DNA of 64,000 nt, taken from contig CBDCMS010000003.1 of NCBI GenBank assembly GCA_965219005.1, positions 1,798,001 to 1,862,000 on the forward strand, in the 5' to 3' direction. The notes under the pieces are model-generated. The model searched no databases, was not told the DNA's origin, and saw only the letters and a list, made by a program, of their open reading frames with translations. Positions 28,071 through 36,646 of the stretch are shown piece after piece. This stretch comes from CAUZIZ01 sp965219005. GTDB lineage: Bacteria; Acidobacteriota; UBA6911; RPQK01; JAJDTT01. The translations under genes were made by a program, and so were the position numbers. Every line of letters starts with the position of its first letter. Positions within the stretch are counted from its first letter, which is position 1.

Positions 28071-29456
28071 CTACTCTCGAAAGGCGCGAGTGAGATATCG
28101 AGTCCACTCTTTCCTGACCTGGCGCTCATCCATCATCACCAACTGGCTGGGGCTGAAACGTTTTGAGAGGGAACGGACAAAATGTCGCCCCCAACGGTAT
28201 CCTAGACCCTGTGTAAAGTTGAGACTGTTTGGGAAATAGTTCTTCCTCATTACCGAGGCCGACTGGGAAAGGTCTCGGATGAGCTGACTCGCACCCCCAG
28301 GGAAATCATCACCCGGGAAAGAAGCGAAATCTGGATCTGCATTGTGCAATGCAAGATGAAGAGCTAGCCCACGGCGAAGGATCTCCAAGCTCAGGGGGGA
28401 CTCGACAGTGCTCATAGCCGGATTCGTGATGGGCCACAGAAGTGCCGTGAACAGCTGCCTTTTGACGACGATAGGGGCGATTTCTGGCCTCGATGCCAAC
28501 CTGAAGGGATCGAAGAGGAGGTACACTTCGTCCAACACTTCGACGACTTCTTCAGAGCAGCACTTGTACCCTCCATCGGGACCCAGAGGCCGGCTCCAGA
28601 GGATCTTCGTGGTGACTGCAGAAGGGCCCACGGCACTGACCACGTGGAAGCTCGGACGCCTATCGGGGAATTGAGCGCTAACCTCCCGGACGGCACTCTC
28701 AACCAGTTCCGGAAAGCGCCGCACGAAATCAAGTTTTTCCCCTGGCTGATTCAGCTGAGCAAAGATACGCCTGAGCTCTTTTTCCTTCTTGCCCGGTGCT
28801 ACTCGATCGCCATAGAGCAGATCTTGGAGCAGGAAGTAGAAATTTGATTCTACCTGCTGATCCCAGAATGCGGAAAAGTCCTCGAAAGTCTCCCATTCCT
28901 CACTTTCACAGAGCAGAGAGGTTGCATCCAGAAACGGGCCCTTATGATGTTTACGCAGCTTCTCAAACGGCTTCCAATCACCGGTAAGTGCGCCTACTCT
29001 AGAGCCGGTTAGATGTCCTCCGGTAGGATATTGGGGGTGGATATGAGTCCACGCTCCTTTCAGTCGATCCTCTGCTCGCGTCGCCTCCAGTTGCAAGGGT
29101 AGGGGCTTACTGGCAACTCGCGTGCCAACCAGCTTCAGTTTCGCCTCATCAAACTGTGCGCTGAAAACGATCAGGGGTCTTCCAGAATCATCAAAGATTC
29201 GAACATTGCGCTCCTCTGCGCCCGAAATTGCGAGGTGATAGGTGACTCCTCGGGGACCGTTGTCGAAGGCTGTAATCCGCCAGACCCCAGCCCATTCGTC
29301 TGCCTGAGCCGGGGCTATAAATCCCCAGAAAACCAGGACTGCCAGCTTCAAATGAATTGGACAACCTCGACCAAACCTCGGCTTGAAGCAGCGAGTAGAC
29401 AAAGTCCGGCGGATTTTCATCGCCTTGGTGCCAGGTAGGGTAGCCACTTGACCCAT
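28071..29456 (-). CDS. Exported protein of unknown function
   Basis: A 461-residue protein I do not recognise. A basic N-terminus and hydrophobic stretch (LKLAVLVFWGFIAPAQA, residues about 37-53) form a signal peptide with an AQA-like cleavage site. Residues about 55-160 look beta-rich (EWAGVWRITAFDNGPRG, GAWTHIHPQYPTGGHLTGS), as in small lipocalin-like or DUF domains; the rest is mostly helical. Two cysteines CCSEE near residue 322 are notable. ATG 29456 and an ATG 12 codons later are both possible starts. Its neighbour at 29483 is also exported, on the same strand, but nothing connects their functions. Confidence 0.6.
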   Translation of the reverse strand: MGQVATLPGTKAMKIRRTLSTRCFKPRFGRGCPIHLKLAVLVFWGFIAPAQADEWAGVWRITAFDNGPRGVTYHLAISGAEERNVRIFDDSGRPLIVFSAQFDEAKLKLVGTRVASKPLPLQLEATRAEDRLKGAWTHIHPQYPTGGHLTGSRVGALTGDWKPFEKLRKHHKGPFLDATSLLCESEEWETFEDFSAFWDQQVESNFYFLLQDLLYGDRVAPGKKEKELRRIFAQLNQPGEKLDFVRRFPELVESAVREVSAQFPDRRPSFHVVSAVGPSAVTTKILWSRPLGPDGGYKCCSEEVVEVLDEVYLLFDPFRLASRPEIAPIVVKRQLFTALLWPITNPAMSTVESPLSLEILRRGLALHLALHNADPDFASFPGDDFPGGASQLIRDLSQSASVMRKNYFPNSLNFTQGLGYRWGRHFVRSLSKRFSPSQLVMMDERQVRKEWTRYLTRAFRE

Positions 29457-29482
29457 CGCAAAAATGCAAGCCGCTCGAAGCG

Positions 29483-30713
29483 CTATCTCTGTGTGCTCCC
29501 AACGGGCAGGCTGGAAATAACTACGCCAGCGGCGGTCCGAAGTATCACGACCACGAGCGGTTTGTCACTCGTGATTACCAGTGTACCATCCAAATCCTGG
29601 GCCGGGACGTCCGGGAAGATCTCGTTCAAGAACCGAGCCCTCTGTTGACCTCCCTCCAGATCCAGGGCGTCGAGGTCTGAAGCGATCTCGACTCCGTTGC
29701 CGTCGAGCAGCCGAACGTTGCTCTTATTAGCCTCCGAGGAAACATTGACGGCAGCTATACCGCTGTTGAAGTCGCCCTCGATGCGTCTTTGCACGACGCC
29801 TACCGAGATGTACTTGCCGGTGGCTCCTCCGATCCCCGCTTCGGATGTGGCATTCCCGTCACCATCCAAGACTCGAAATATGGCGGTTGAATCCACCGGT
29901 GCATTGGCCTCGATGCAAGCGTATCCAACAGACAGAGGACCGGCCCCGCTGGTGTTGAAGGTGGAGGATCCAAAAGGCTCAATCGAAAACGGAAAGACGC
30001 TGGCAGTAGTGCCATTCAGATCCAGAGAAAGGGGAGCACTGGTGGTGTCAAAGAGTCTCAGTTCGCCATCGGCCGTGGTAGCGCTCAGATTCGAGACAAC
30101 AAGCACTGTCTGCAGTGCGCCCCCAGGCAGCGGGCCATCGGCCACCTGAGCAACATAGGTGTTGAACACGTGGGCGGAGCCGTAGTCGAAAATGAAATCG
30201 TCGATCTGCTCCTCGGCTTCAGAGGCTCCGTAGTCTATGGTGATCTTCGAGATACCTGCGGTTCCCTCATCCTCCAATCCCAGAAAAGTAGCATCCATCA
30301 GATCATCCACGATCTCAGCACCCAGGAGGTTCCCCAGGTCATCAAAGGCCCGCGCCGTGGCACTCACTCCCAGCCCGCCATTTCCCAGCACAAACCCAAC
30401 CCTCTTGAAGGGACGGCCAAAATTGATTACGAGAGGCCTGTCGGCTGAAGAGTCCCCTGAGGCCTCATTTCGGATGACATTGTTCGAAAACAGGACGAAC
30501 TCGGTGCGGATCCTCACTACATCGGGCTGTGGAGCCTTGAAAGCCAGGTGCCATGACCCGTACAGGTTGCCGGCATCAGCACCGTCGATCTGCCCTTCGA
30601 AGTCAATCGTAACGGAGGCGCCTGAGAAGGCGTTCGTATCGTCGAGCCTCTTGATCGCTCCGTAACCGGACGTGAGAAACAGGGTCGCCAGACCAAGCAC
30701 CAGCGAAAACCTA
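29483..30713 (-). pseudogene. Exported beta-rich protein separated from its start codon by two IS elements
   Basis: About 405 residues remain, beginning inside a signal peptide (FSLVLGLATLFLTSGYGA). The body looks like two all-beta domains; the first contains ITIDYGASEAEEQIDDFIFD, the second an adhesin-like region with NLSATTADGELRLFD. No family assigned. The frame is open up to the target duplication at 30714, where IS4-type element 1 begins. The missing start lies beyond both elements: 33410-33420 reads ATG TCC CAG TT on the minus strand, with AAGGAGGA upstream. Joining them gives MSQFRFSLVLGLATLFL and an intact protein of about 413 residues. A GTG at 30700 might still allow some translation. 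Confidence 0.88.
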
Positions 30714-30722
30714 AACTGGGAC

Positions 30723-32066
30723 CACTAGTGTCCAATCATAAGTCAAATAGATTCAACTGGTTACATGAACCTCCCTGGTGATTCCTGTAATCGAAGCTGG
30801 TAAGTACTTGAATTAATGGGGTTTTCTCGAAAACAGTCAGGCTGAGAATCTGTAGAGTTGTGTAGAGGCTCAGCTCCAATTTCAGGCGTTTTTTCAGGAT
30901 GGCAACGAGGATATACACGGAGATGGCGATCCAGATCTGAGTTTTGACGGCGTTCGGAGAAGTCCCATAGAAGGCTTTGATGCGCAGGTGTTGCTTGATC
31001 CATTTGAAGAAAAGTTCCACGCGCCAGCGGCAACGGTACAGCTGGGCGACAGTGAGGGCAGTCAGGGAAAAGTTGTTGCTCAAGAAGACCAAGTGTTTTT
31101 GGGTCTCGGCGTCGTAGTAGCGGACTCGTCGGAGTTTGTCGGGGTACTTGTTGGCCGTGTAACGGCCGCTCAGGACCCCGGTTTGATCGCTTCTTAGCCC
31201 GATGCTCTTGTCGACACGATGGGAGTACAGACGGCGGAAATTCAGGCGCTGGTGGGCACGAATGATGAAGAAACCGGAACTCTGGTGCAGCCGATAAAGA
31301 CGTGCGAAATCGAGATAGCCGCGATCCAGGATGTAAATGGAGCCGGGTTGGACCAGCAGATAGTCGAGGATATTGACGTCGTGAACCCGCCCCTCGGTGA
31401 CCTCGACAAAGGTGGGGATGTTGCCACGTAAGTCGAGCAAAGTATGCAGTTTGATGGCTCCTTTGCGTTTGCGGAAGCGGGCCCAAGGGAACACCGAAAG
31501 ACACAGATCGATGGTGGTGGAATCGAGCGCGTAGACCGTTTTTTCCAGTTCCACGGCAAAGGGCTCGCCTGCGTACAAAGTCCGTGCCTCTTGGATCAAG
31601 ACTTGAGCGAAATCGGCATAAATGCGCCAATCCCGATTCTCGTTGGTATGGGCCAAAGAGCTGCGGGCCACGCGGCCTCGAATTCCCATGTGGTAGAGTC
31701 TGCCTGCAACCGAACCTAGCGTGGCTTCGATATCCCGCAGACTCTCGCGATAGGTCAGCTGGGCGAAGACCATACACAGCCACTGCTTCCAGCAGGAGAA
31801 GTCTTTTATCTTGTAATCTCCTCGGTAGCGTTGAGCACAGAGTTGAAATTGATACCTGGGGACGCAATCCATCAGCTGGGCAAAGACGGTTCTGCGCATA
31901 TCCACCTAGGCATCCTATCGGCTTGCAGGCCACAGGATTGGAGAACCGGGTCGGCACCTGCCACAGTTTCATATCAAAAAGTATCGAAAAAATTGGATTT
32001 CGATGTTAAAACAATTCTTACCAGTAACTTAGAGTTGTGCGATAGAACAACGTTTGGACACTAGTG
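30723..32066 (-). mobile_element. IS4-type insertion sequence, element 1
   Basis: 1344 bases bounded by inverted ends reading CACTAGTGTCCAA on both sides and flanked by the 9-base direct repeat AACTGGGAC at 30714-30722 and 32067-32075. It carries one transposase gene, on the minus strand. The same 9-mer also flanks element 2, so the two insertions share a site. Ends differ from element 2 beyond the first dozen bases, so they are different members of the same group. Confidence 0.9.
30736..31905 (-). CDS. IS4-type DDE transposase of element 1
   Basis: A 389-residue transposase. The three acidic positions are visible: Asp in VYALDSTTIDLCLSVF, Asp in YILDRGYLDFARLY, and Glu in the Y-R-E-K block YRCRWRVELFFKWIKQHLRI. 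The N-terminus (MDMRRTVFAQLMDCVPRY) and a DUF4372-like region precede the catalytic core. It is full-length and without frameshift, so the element may be active. Similar throughout to the transposase at 32227-33396, but clearly diverged in sequence. Confidence 0.93.
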   Translation of the reverse strand: MDMRRTVFAQLMDCVPRYQFQLCAQRYRGDYKIKDFSCWKQWLCMVFAQLTYRESLRDIEATLGSVAGRLYHMGIRGRVARSSLAHTNENRDWRIYADFAQVLIQEARTLYAGEPFAVELEKTVYALDSTTIDLCLSVFPWARFRKRKGAIKLHTLLDLRGNIPTFVEVTEGRVHDVNILDYLLVQPGSIYILDRGYLDFARLYRLHQSSGFFIIRAHQRLNFRRLYSHRVDKSIGLRSDQTGVLSGRYTANKYPDKLRRVRYYDAETQKHLVFLSNNFSLTALTVAQLYRCRWRVELFFKWIKQHLRIKAFYGTSPNAVKTQIWIAISVYILVAILKKRLKLELSLYTTLQILSLTVFEKTPLIQVLTSFDYRNHQGGSCNQLNLFDL

Positions 32067-32075
32067 AACTGGGAC

Positions 32076-33409
32076 CACTGCTGTCCGGTTAAACTTTTTA
32101 GATGTTGATCTAACTTATTTAATATCAATATGTTGAATGCTGTCATGGCTGTTTTCGACTTGAACTTCGACTCGCACACTCATCTAGGTCATGCTTCTTC
32201 CACGCAAGCGTGGAAAGGGATGGCCAATGTATACGGGACAGATCGTCTTCTCACAGTTGATGGACTTCTTGCCAAGATACGAATTCAACCAGTGCGTGAG
32301 CCGTTACCGGGGCAATTACCGGCTCCGCAAGTTCTCTTGTCTGGATCAATTCCTGTGCATGGCTTTCGCGCAACTGACCTATCGAGAGAGTCTTCGAGAT
32401 ATTCAAACCTGTTTGCGGGCCCTTCAGCCCAAGCTCTATCACGCCGGCATCCGAGGCAAGGTCTCTCGCAGTACCTTGGCCGAGGCCAACGAGAACCGAG
32501 ACTGGCGCATCTATGCCGACTTTGCGCAGGTGCTCATCCCCATCGCCCGAAAGCTGTACGGCAAAGAGGAGTTGGGCCTCCAACTTGGGCAGACGGTGTA
32601 TGCCCTCGACTCCAGCACCATCGATCTCTGTCTTTCGCTCTTCCCTTGGGCTCGATTTCGCAAACGCAAGGGTGGGATCAAACTCCATACTTTAATAGAC
32701 TTACGCGGCAGCATTCCCTGTTTTATCCGCATCACCGATGCCAAAACACACGACGTCAGCATCCTCGACGAATTGACTCCGGAACCGACCTCCTTCTACC
32801 TCATGGACCGCGCCTATATCGACTACCGTCGTTTGTATACCTTTACCCAAAGCCTGGCCTTCTTCCTGACTCGAGCCAAAAGCAACCTCGATTACCAACG
32901 GCGTTCCTACCGTCGGGTGGACAAATCGAGTGGCCTGCGAAGCGATCAGACCATTATTCTCAAGGGTCCCAGGAGCTCGAAGTACTATCCCGATCCGCTT
33001 CGTCGCATCACTTACTGGGACTCGGAAACCGGCCGACGATTCGTGTTCTTGACAAACAACTTCGCGCTTCCTGCTCTGACTATTGCCGAACTCTATCGCT
33101 GCCGCTGGCGGGTGGAACTGTTCTTCAAATGGATCAAGCAGCACCTCCGAATCAAGGCTTTCTACGGCACCTCCCGCAACGCCGTGAAGACGCAGATTTG
33201 GATTGCTATTACCATCTACGTGCTCGTCGCCATTGTCAAAAAACAACTCAATCTCGATCGTCCTCTCAGCGAAATACTACAAATCGTCAGCATCACTCTT
33301 TTCGAGAAAGTCCCTATTTCTGAGGCACTTACGCATCTTGACTTGCAAAACGAAATGCACCGCTCCCCTAACCAGTTGATATTATTCGACTTTTAACCGG
33401 ACAGTAGTG
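32076..33409 (+). mobile_element. IS4-type insertion sequence, element 2
   Basis: 1334 bases with inverted ends CACTGCTGTCCGGTTAA (left) and CACTACTGTCCGGTTAA (right, inverted). Flanks are AACTGGGAC at 32067-32075 and 33410-33418. Its transposase is on the plus strand, opposite to element 1. Sharing one duplication with element 1 means one insertion occurred into the duplicated target of the other. Confidence 0.9.
32227..33396 (+). CDS. IS4-type DDE transposase of element 2
   Basis: A 389-residue protein from MYTGQIVFSQLMDFLPRYEF. Catalytic motifs: VYALDSSTIDLCLSLF, FYLMDRAYIDYRRLY and YRCRWRVELFFKWIKQHLRI. ATG 32227 aligns with the start of the element 1 transposase; an upstream ATG at 32191 would add 12 residues that lack similarity. 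Intact, so possibly functional. Confidence 0.93.
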   Translation: MYTGQIVFSQLMDFLPRYEFNQCVSRYRGNYRLRKFSCLDQFLCMAFAQLTYRESLRDIQTCLRALQPKLYHAGIRGKVSRSTLAEANENRDWRIYADFAQVLIPIARKLYGKEELGLQLGQTVYALDSSTIDLCLSLFPWARFRKRKGGIKLHTLIDLRGSIPCFIRITDAKTHDVSILDELTPEPTSFYLMDRAYIDYRRLYTFTQSLAFFLTRAKSNLDYQRRSYRRVDKSSGLRSDQTIILKGPRSSKYYPDPLRRITYWDSETGRRFVFLTNNFALPALTIAELYRCRWRVELFFKWIKQHLRIKAFYGTSRNAVKTQIWIAITIYVLVAIVKKQLNLDRPLSEILQIVSITLFEKVPISEALTHLDLQNEMHRSPNQLILFDF

Positions 33410-33431
33410 AACTGGGACATCTAATCCTCCT
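33410..33431 (-). promoter_or_regulatory. Stranded start codon and Shine-Dalgarno of the split gene at 29483
   Basis: On the minus strand this reads AAGGAGGATTAG, then ATGTCCCAGTT, a strong ribosome site five bases from an ATG. The ATG (33418-33420) overlaps the third copy of the 9-base target duplication. It now leads into element 2 rather than into the rest of its gene. About 260 bases upstream to 33692 show no gene and should hold the original promoter, which I cannot identify. Confidence 0.85.
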
Positions 33432-33692
33432 TGCAGACAACACGAGCTAAGATCCACATCGACCGACGCACAAACGCCGGGTTTCAAGCCAAAGTCGCGT
33501 GCGCACGCTCCAATCTCGACTCTAATAAGTCTATGCTACGCCCGCCCGATTCTATGCACAGGGTCTGAAAAAAACAACGCACCCGTATTGTGGCGCCCAC
33601 TACCCCTCTACAGAGATCCATCTAGGCTAGAGGCTTTCCAGGATTCGCCGTTCGAGGTTTAGCGTTTCTTCATTGAGTCTTTCCCAAAGGGG

Positions 33693-34673
33693 CTAGGATG
33701 CCGCGATGCCAGGGTACTCAAATCGAGAACCATGAGAGAAGAAGCGGGCCAGAAAGTGCTCGTTGCAATCCTCGCAGAGACAGGAAACCTCAACATGCTC
33801 GTCTTGTCCCGAGCCCCGGGAGCGGGAATAGTCAACCGGCCTGACCTGTCGTGATTCGCACTTGGTACACCGGAGAATTCCAGGAGGCAGACTGATCGGC
33901 GCCCCCTGCTTGTGATCCTGCTGGAAATCCAGCCCGGCTTTGTGAATCTCAGTTCGCGCATCCGGTCCGTCCACCTCCAACAGCTCACACATCTCCATAA
34001 CCCGGGAATACAACCTCACACCGATCCGTTCGGCAAGAGTTTGCTCCTTGAGCGATTCCTTTCCAAGTCGGTTTCTTCCACGAGTCTTTACGGGCCAGTT
34101 GCTGGTTAGAAGGGTCTGCTTGTTGTAGGTGTATCGGTGATTCAAGACCGTGCGAATCGTCTCCGCCACCCATTCGGTGGGTCTACCCGTGCCCAGATCG
34201 TCCCAGACCAGGAGATCAGCCGAAAGAAGGGGCAACAAAAGCTCTCTCTCTGTCTCGGGAGAATCGGGGCCATAGGAATACATCAGTCTTCGCAACAGCT
34301 CGGCTTCGTCCACGAACCTCGCTGAAACCTCTTTGGCTTGGATAACCGCCTTCAGAATAGCGACTGCAAGGTGGGTCTTCCCTACTCCACAGGGTCCCAG
34401 GAAGAGAAGCCCCCTGGGAACCGCTGGGAAGGCCTCCACGTATTCAATCGAGCGGCGTAGAGCACGACCCTGCTGGGGGTGGTGAATAGAGTAGACGTCG
34501 AAGCCGCGAGATAGGTAACGAGGCGGAATCTTGGCATTTGCCAGGAGTCGCTGCATCCGAAGCTTGGAACTGCACTCGGGACAGCGGACTACCTGCTCTC
34601 TCTCGGCCCCGGCCTCAACAATCCAGCCTGAGCCTCCACACTTTGGGCACGCCTCGACACCCAGTGACCTCAA
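33693..34673 (-). CDS. DnaC/IstB-like AAA+ ATPase with zinc-finger ends
   Basis: A 326-residue protein. An N-terminal CPKCGGSGW plus CPECSSKL forms a zinc ribbon. The AAA+ core at about 60-230 has the Walker A motif FLGPCGVGKTHLAVA, Walker B LLVWDDLGTGRP and TLLTSNWPV (sensor 1 region). A second zinc finger near the C-terminus has CTKCES and CLCEDC. The core resembles helicase loaders of the DnaC type and IS21 IstB helpers. No IstA-like gene is next to it, so a replication loader role is more likely. Its stop is far from others, and its ATG overlaps the adenosyltransferase stop by 4 bases. Confidence 0.8.
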   Translation of the reverse strand: MRSLGVEACPKCGGSGWIVEAGAEREQVVRCPECSSKLRMQRLLANAKIPPRYLSRGFDVYSIHHPQQGRALRRSIEYVEAFPAVPRGLLFLGPCGVGKTHLAVAILKAVIQAKEVSARFVDEAELLRRLMYSYGPDSPETERELLLPLLSADLLVWDDLGTGRPTEWVAETIRTVLNHRYTYNKQTLLTSNWPVKTRGRNRLGKESLKEQTLAERIGVRLYSRVMEMCELLEVDGPDARTEIHKAGLDFQQDHKQGAPISLPPGILRCTKCESRQVRPVDYSRSRGSGQDEHVEVSCLCEDCNEHFLARFFSHGSRFEYPGIAAS

Positions 34674-35212
34674 GCCTCCTCCTTCCAGAGGGTCTCCTTC
34701 CCGCCCTCTTTGAGATTCTCATAGCGTCCCAGCACAAAAAGCAGATCCGAAAGCCGATTCAAATAGACGATGAGATGCGGGTTAACGTCGCCCTCCTGGT
34801 TAGCCAGACTCACAGCCAACCGCTCCGCCCTCCGACACACCGTGCGTCCTACCTGAATCAAGGATGCCGCAGGCGAACCGCCGGGGAGTATGAAGTTCTT
34901 CAAAGGGGGAAGATCGGACTCCAACCGATCAATCGTGCTTTCTAGCCCCCTCCAATCTTGCTCGCCTAGACGTCGAACCCTCTCACCAGTGATCGTAGCC
35001 AGATCGGATCCCGAGCGAAAGAGTCTGTTTTGAAGATCTTCCAGGATTTCGATCACGTCGGCATTTTTGCTAAAAGCCAATGCGCTCCCAAGAATCGAAT
35101 TCAGCTCGTCCAGCGTCCCATAGGCTTCGACCCGAAGGGCATCCTTCCCGACACGTTGCCCGCTGAAGAGTGAAGTCAGACCAGTGTCTCCCCGACCCGT
35201 GTAGATCTTCAT
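34670..35212 (-). CDS. pduO: PduO-type cob(I)alamin adenosyltransferase
   Basis: A 180-residue protein of the PduO ATP:corrinoid adenosyltransferase family, which makes adenosylcobalamin from cob(I)alamin and ATP. Family features: the N-terminal ATP site MKIYTGRGDTGLTSLFSGQR, VEAYGTLDELNSILG, FILPGGSPAASLIQVGRTVC and RRAERLAV with conserved Arg residues, then NRLSDLLFVLGRYEN. Length is normal. First gene of a two-gene unit with the DnaC-like ATPase (4-base overlap). It implies a cobalamin-dependent enzyme elsewhere in the genome. Confidence 0.93.
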   Translation of the reverse strand: MKIYTGRGDTGLTSLFSGQRVGKDALRVEAYGTLDELNSILGSALAFSKNADVIEILEDLQNRLFRSGSDLATITGERVRRLGEQDWRGLESTIDRLESDLPPLKNFILPGGSPAASLIQVGRTVCRRAERLAVSLANQEGDVNPHLIVYLNRLSDLLFVLGRYENLKEGGKETLWKEEA

Positions 35213-35276
35213 ATTTCCCTCCGAGCCGACCCGGGTGATTTTTTTTGGGTGAAAAAGGCCAGGTTAGGGGTCATCA

Positions 35277-35325
35277 GTTACAGGTTACAGGTTACAGGTT
35301 ACAGGTTACAGGTCGTGGGTTACAG
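35277..35325. repeat. Heptanucleotide tandem repeat
   Basis: Five perfect head-to-tail copies of GTTACAG at 35277-35311, an imperfect unit, then one more copy at 35319-35325. Period is 7, unspaced, so this is a microsatellite and not a CRISPR array. It is just upstream of the adenosyltransferase start. Confidence 0.9.
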
Positions 35326-35392
35326 TTTTCCGAGCGGCAGAAGACTTCTCGACACGGTTGTTTGCCTGCTCGCACCCTCATGCCCAAAACCT

Positions 35393-35665
35393 AGTACCCT
35401 GTAGCACAGATTATGACGGATTTGTGGCGAGCGCGACGGGTCGAGATCGCGAAGCGACGACGAACGCCATGTTTTGCCATAGTGGAGGAGGAGCGACAAA
35501 GATATCGGCCTGTCCCGTCGCCACCCATAGGGCAGATGGGGGTTGTGGACGATCTCTGCGTTGGTCGTCGTCGAAGATGGCCAAGCATCGTCTTCCTCCT
35601 CCTGCCTTGATCTCGCCTCACAAGCCCCATCTGCAAATCCGTCATAATCTGTGTTACAGGGTACT
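35393..35665. mobile_element. MITE-like element 1
   Basis: 273 bases with 32-base terminal inverted repeats (35393-35424 and 35634-35665) that differ at one position; each begins AGTACCCTGTA and continues CACAGATTATGACGG. The core, about 35530-35625, closely matches the core of the element at 51158 (GATCTCTGCG, GGTCGTCGTCG, TTGATCTCGCCTC), although the outer repeats differ. The core is partly self-complementary. No transposase is encoded. The right end supplies the last codons and stop of the glutaredoxin-like gene. Confidence 0.85.
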
Positions 35666-35899
35666 CAGCAGGCGGCGAAGAACTCTTCGGTCCGCTCGAT
35701 GTTTGAAAATCCTCCGGCCTTCGAGTACCGCCACTGGGATGTCATTGCCGTAGCGGGCAACCAGGTCTTCTGAAACAGAAATGTCCACAATCGTGAGACT
35801 GAACTTGAATTCCCCTCGAAGATCTTGCAATACTTGAAGGGCATCCTCGCACAAGTGGCAGCCGGGTCGCGTATAGAAATTGATTTGCTTCCCAGTCAT
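35654..35899 (-). CDS. Glutaredoxin-like thiol protein
   Basis: An 81-residue thioredoxin-fold protein with redox motif CHLC in INFYTRPGCHLCEDALQVL (residues about 6-24) and a VPVA-like cis-proline segment (NDIPVAVLEGRRIF). Such DUF836/glutaredoxin-like proteins carry out thiol-disulfide exchange in the cytosol. ATG 35899 is chosen (TAGGA upstream); a TTG one codon earlier is weaker. The final residues STL and the TAA stop come from MITE-like element 1, so the C-terminus may have been altered by its insertion. It is divergent from the peroxiredoxin, with overlapping promoter regions of about 20 bases. Confidence 0.85.
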   Translation of the reverse strand: MTGKQINFYTRPGCHLCEDALQVLQDLRGEFKFSLTIVDISVSEDLVARYGNDIPVAVLEGRRIFKHRADRRVLRRLLSTL

Positions 35900-35920
35900 C
35901 AACGTCCTAGAATCATGGGT

Positions 35921-36433
35921 ATGAAGCTGCTCAGAGCTCTAGTTGTTTGTTGTTTCACGATTGGCTTCGCCCAAGCCCAGTCAAGCAACCTCAGCGTGGG
36001 TGACGTAGCGCCTGACTTCGAACTATCCGATCAGGATGGAAACAAGGTACGTCTGAGTGACTTCGGAGGCAAGAAGAATGTTGTTCTTGCTTTCTTCGTG
36101 CTCGCGTTTACCGGAGGCTGAACGAGAGAGCTTCAGCGATATCAGTCTGATATCGCCTACTTCGACGACAAGGACACACAAGTATTCGGGATCAGCGTTG
36201 ATGCCAGATTCTCGCTCAAGGCGTATCGCGAGCAGCTCGGGGTGGAGTTTCCCCTTCTGAGTGATTTCCCGCACCGGACGGTCAGTCAGGCCTATGGAGT
36301 GTATGATCCGGAACGGGGCATCTCAAAGAGAACGACGCTCGTGGTCGACAAACAGGGGATTATCCGTCGCATCGATTTCGGATCGGATGCCTTGGAGATT
36401 GCCGGCGTCAAGAGCACCTGCGCTGGGCTCTGA
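35921..36433 (+). CDS. Exported peroxiredoxin (AhpC/TSA), probable selenoprotein with UGA at the peroxidatic position
   Basis: A 170-residue thioredoxin-fold peroxidase if codon 67 (TGA, 36119-36121) is read as selenocysteine. A signal peptide (LLRALVVCCFTIGFAQAQ) precedes SVGDVAPDFELSDQDGNKV. The segment around the UGA reads AFFVLAFTGG-U-TRELQRYQ, exactly where peroxiredoxins have TxxC, the attacking cysteine. The same frame continues well past it with VFGISVDARFSLKAYREQLG, FPLLSDFPHRTVSQAYGVYD and TTLVVDKQGIIRRIDFG; Cys167 near the end may be the resolving residue. A perfect hairpin starts 14 nt after the UGA. Selenocysteine peroxiredoxins are known in some bacteria. The alternative is a Cys-to-stop mutation. 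An ATG two codons earlier (35915) is also possible. Confidence 0.8.
36122..36156 (+). promoter_or_regulatory. Candidate bacterial SECIS hairpin
   Basis: Directly after the in-frame UGA, GCGATATCA (36136-36144) pairs perfectly with TGATATCGC (36148-36156) around the loop GTC. The loop lies 23 nt after the UGA, inside the 16-37 nt range usual for bacterial SECIS elements, and includes the G-U that SelB-bound loops favour. The hairpin is within coding sequence, as in known bacterial selenoprotein mRNAs. No selB or tRNA-Sec is in the window. Confidence 0.7.
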
Positions 36434-36646
36434 TTTTGAACAACTTAGTTCACTGAAACATCTAAGTCCTACACCCCGCAGCTGGGGCGGCGAGTGTAGA
36501 CAGGCTTACTAAACCAAGCGGGCAAAAGGGGGATCGATGGTGCCGAAGTGCATCGTTTAGACGGAGCCCTCGGAAGATACCCCCAAGTCCACCAGGGCGA
36601 CTCCGTCGAGAGAATTGAAGAACACGCTCAACCGAGGCATTGACCC

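Noticed and set aside
30761..31972. Long ORFs in other frames of the IS4 transposases
   Set aside because: They are shadows of the DDE transposase frames and have no family motifs.
35277..35325. Possible CRISPR-like array
   Set aside because: The unit is seven bases with no spacers; it is a simple tandem repeat.
35391..35645. Arginine-rich ORFs within MITE-like elements 1 and 2
   Set aside because: They share a block (HLRRRPTQRS) because the DNA core is shared; there are no ribosome sites and the frames cover the inverted ends.
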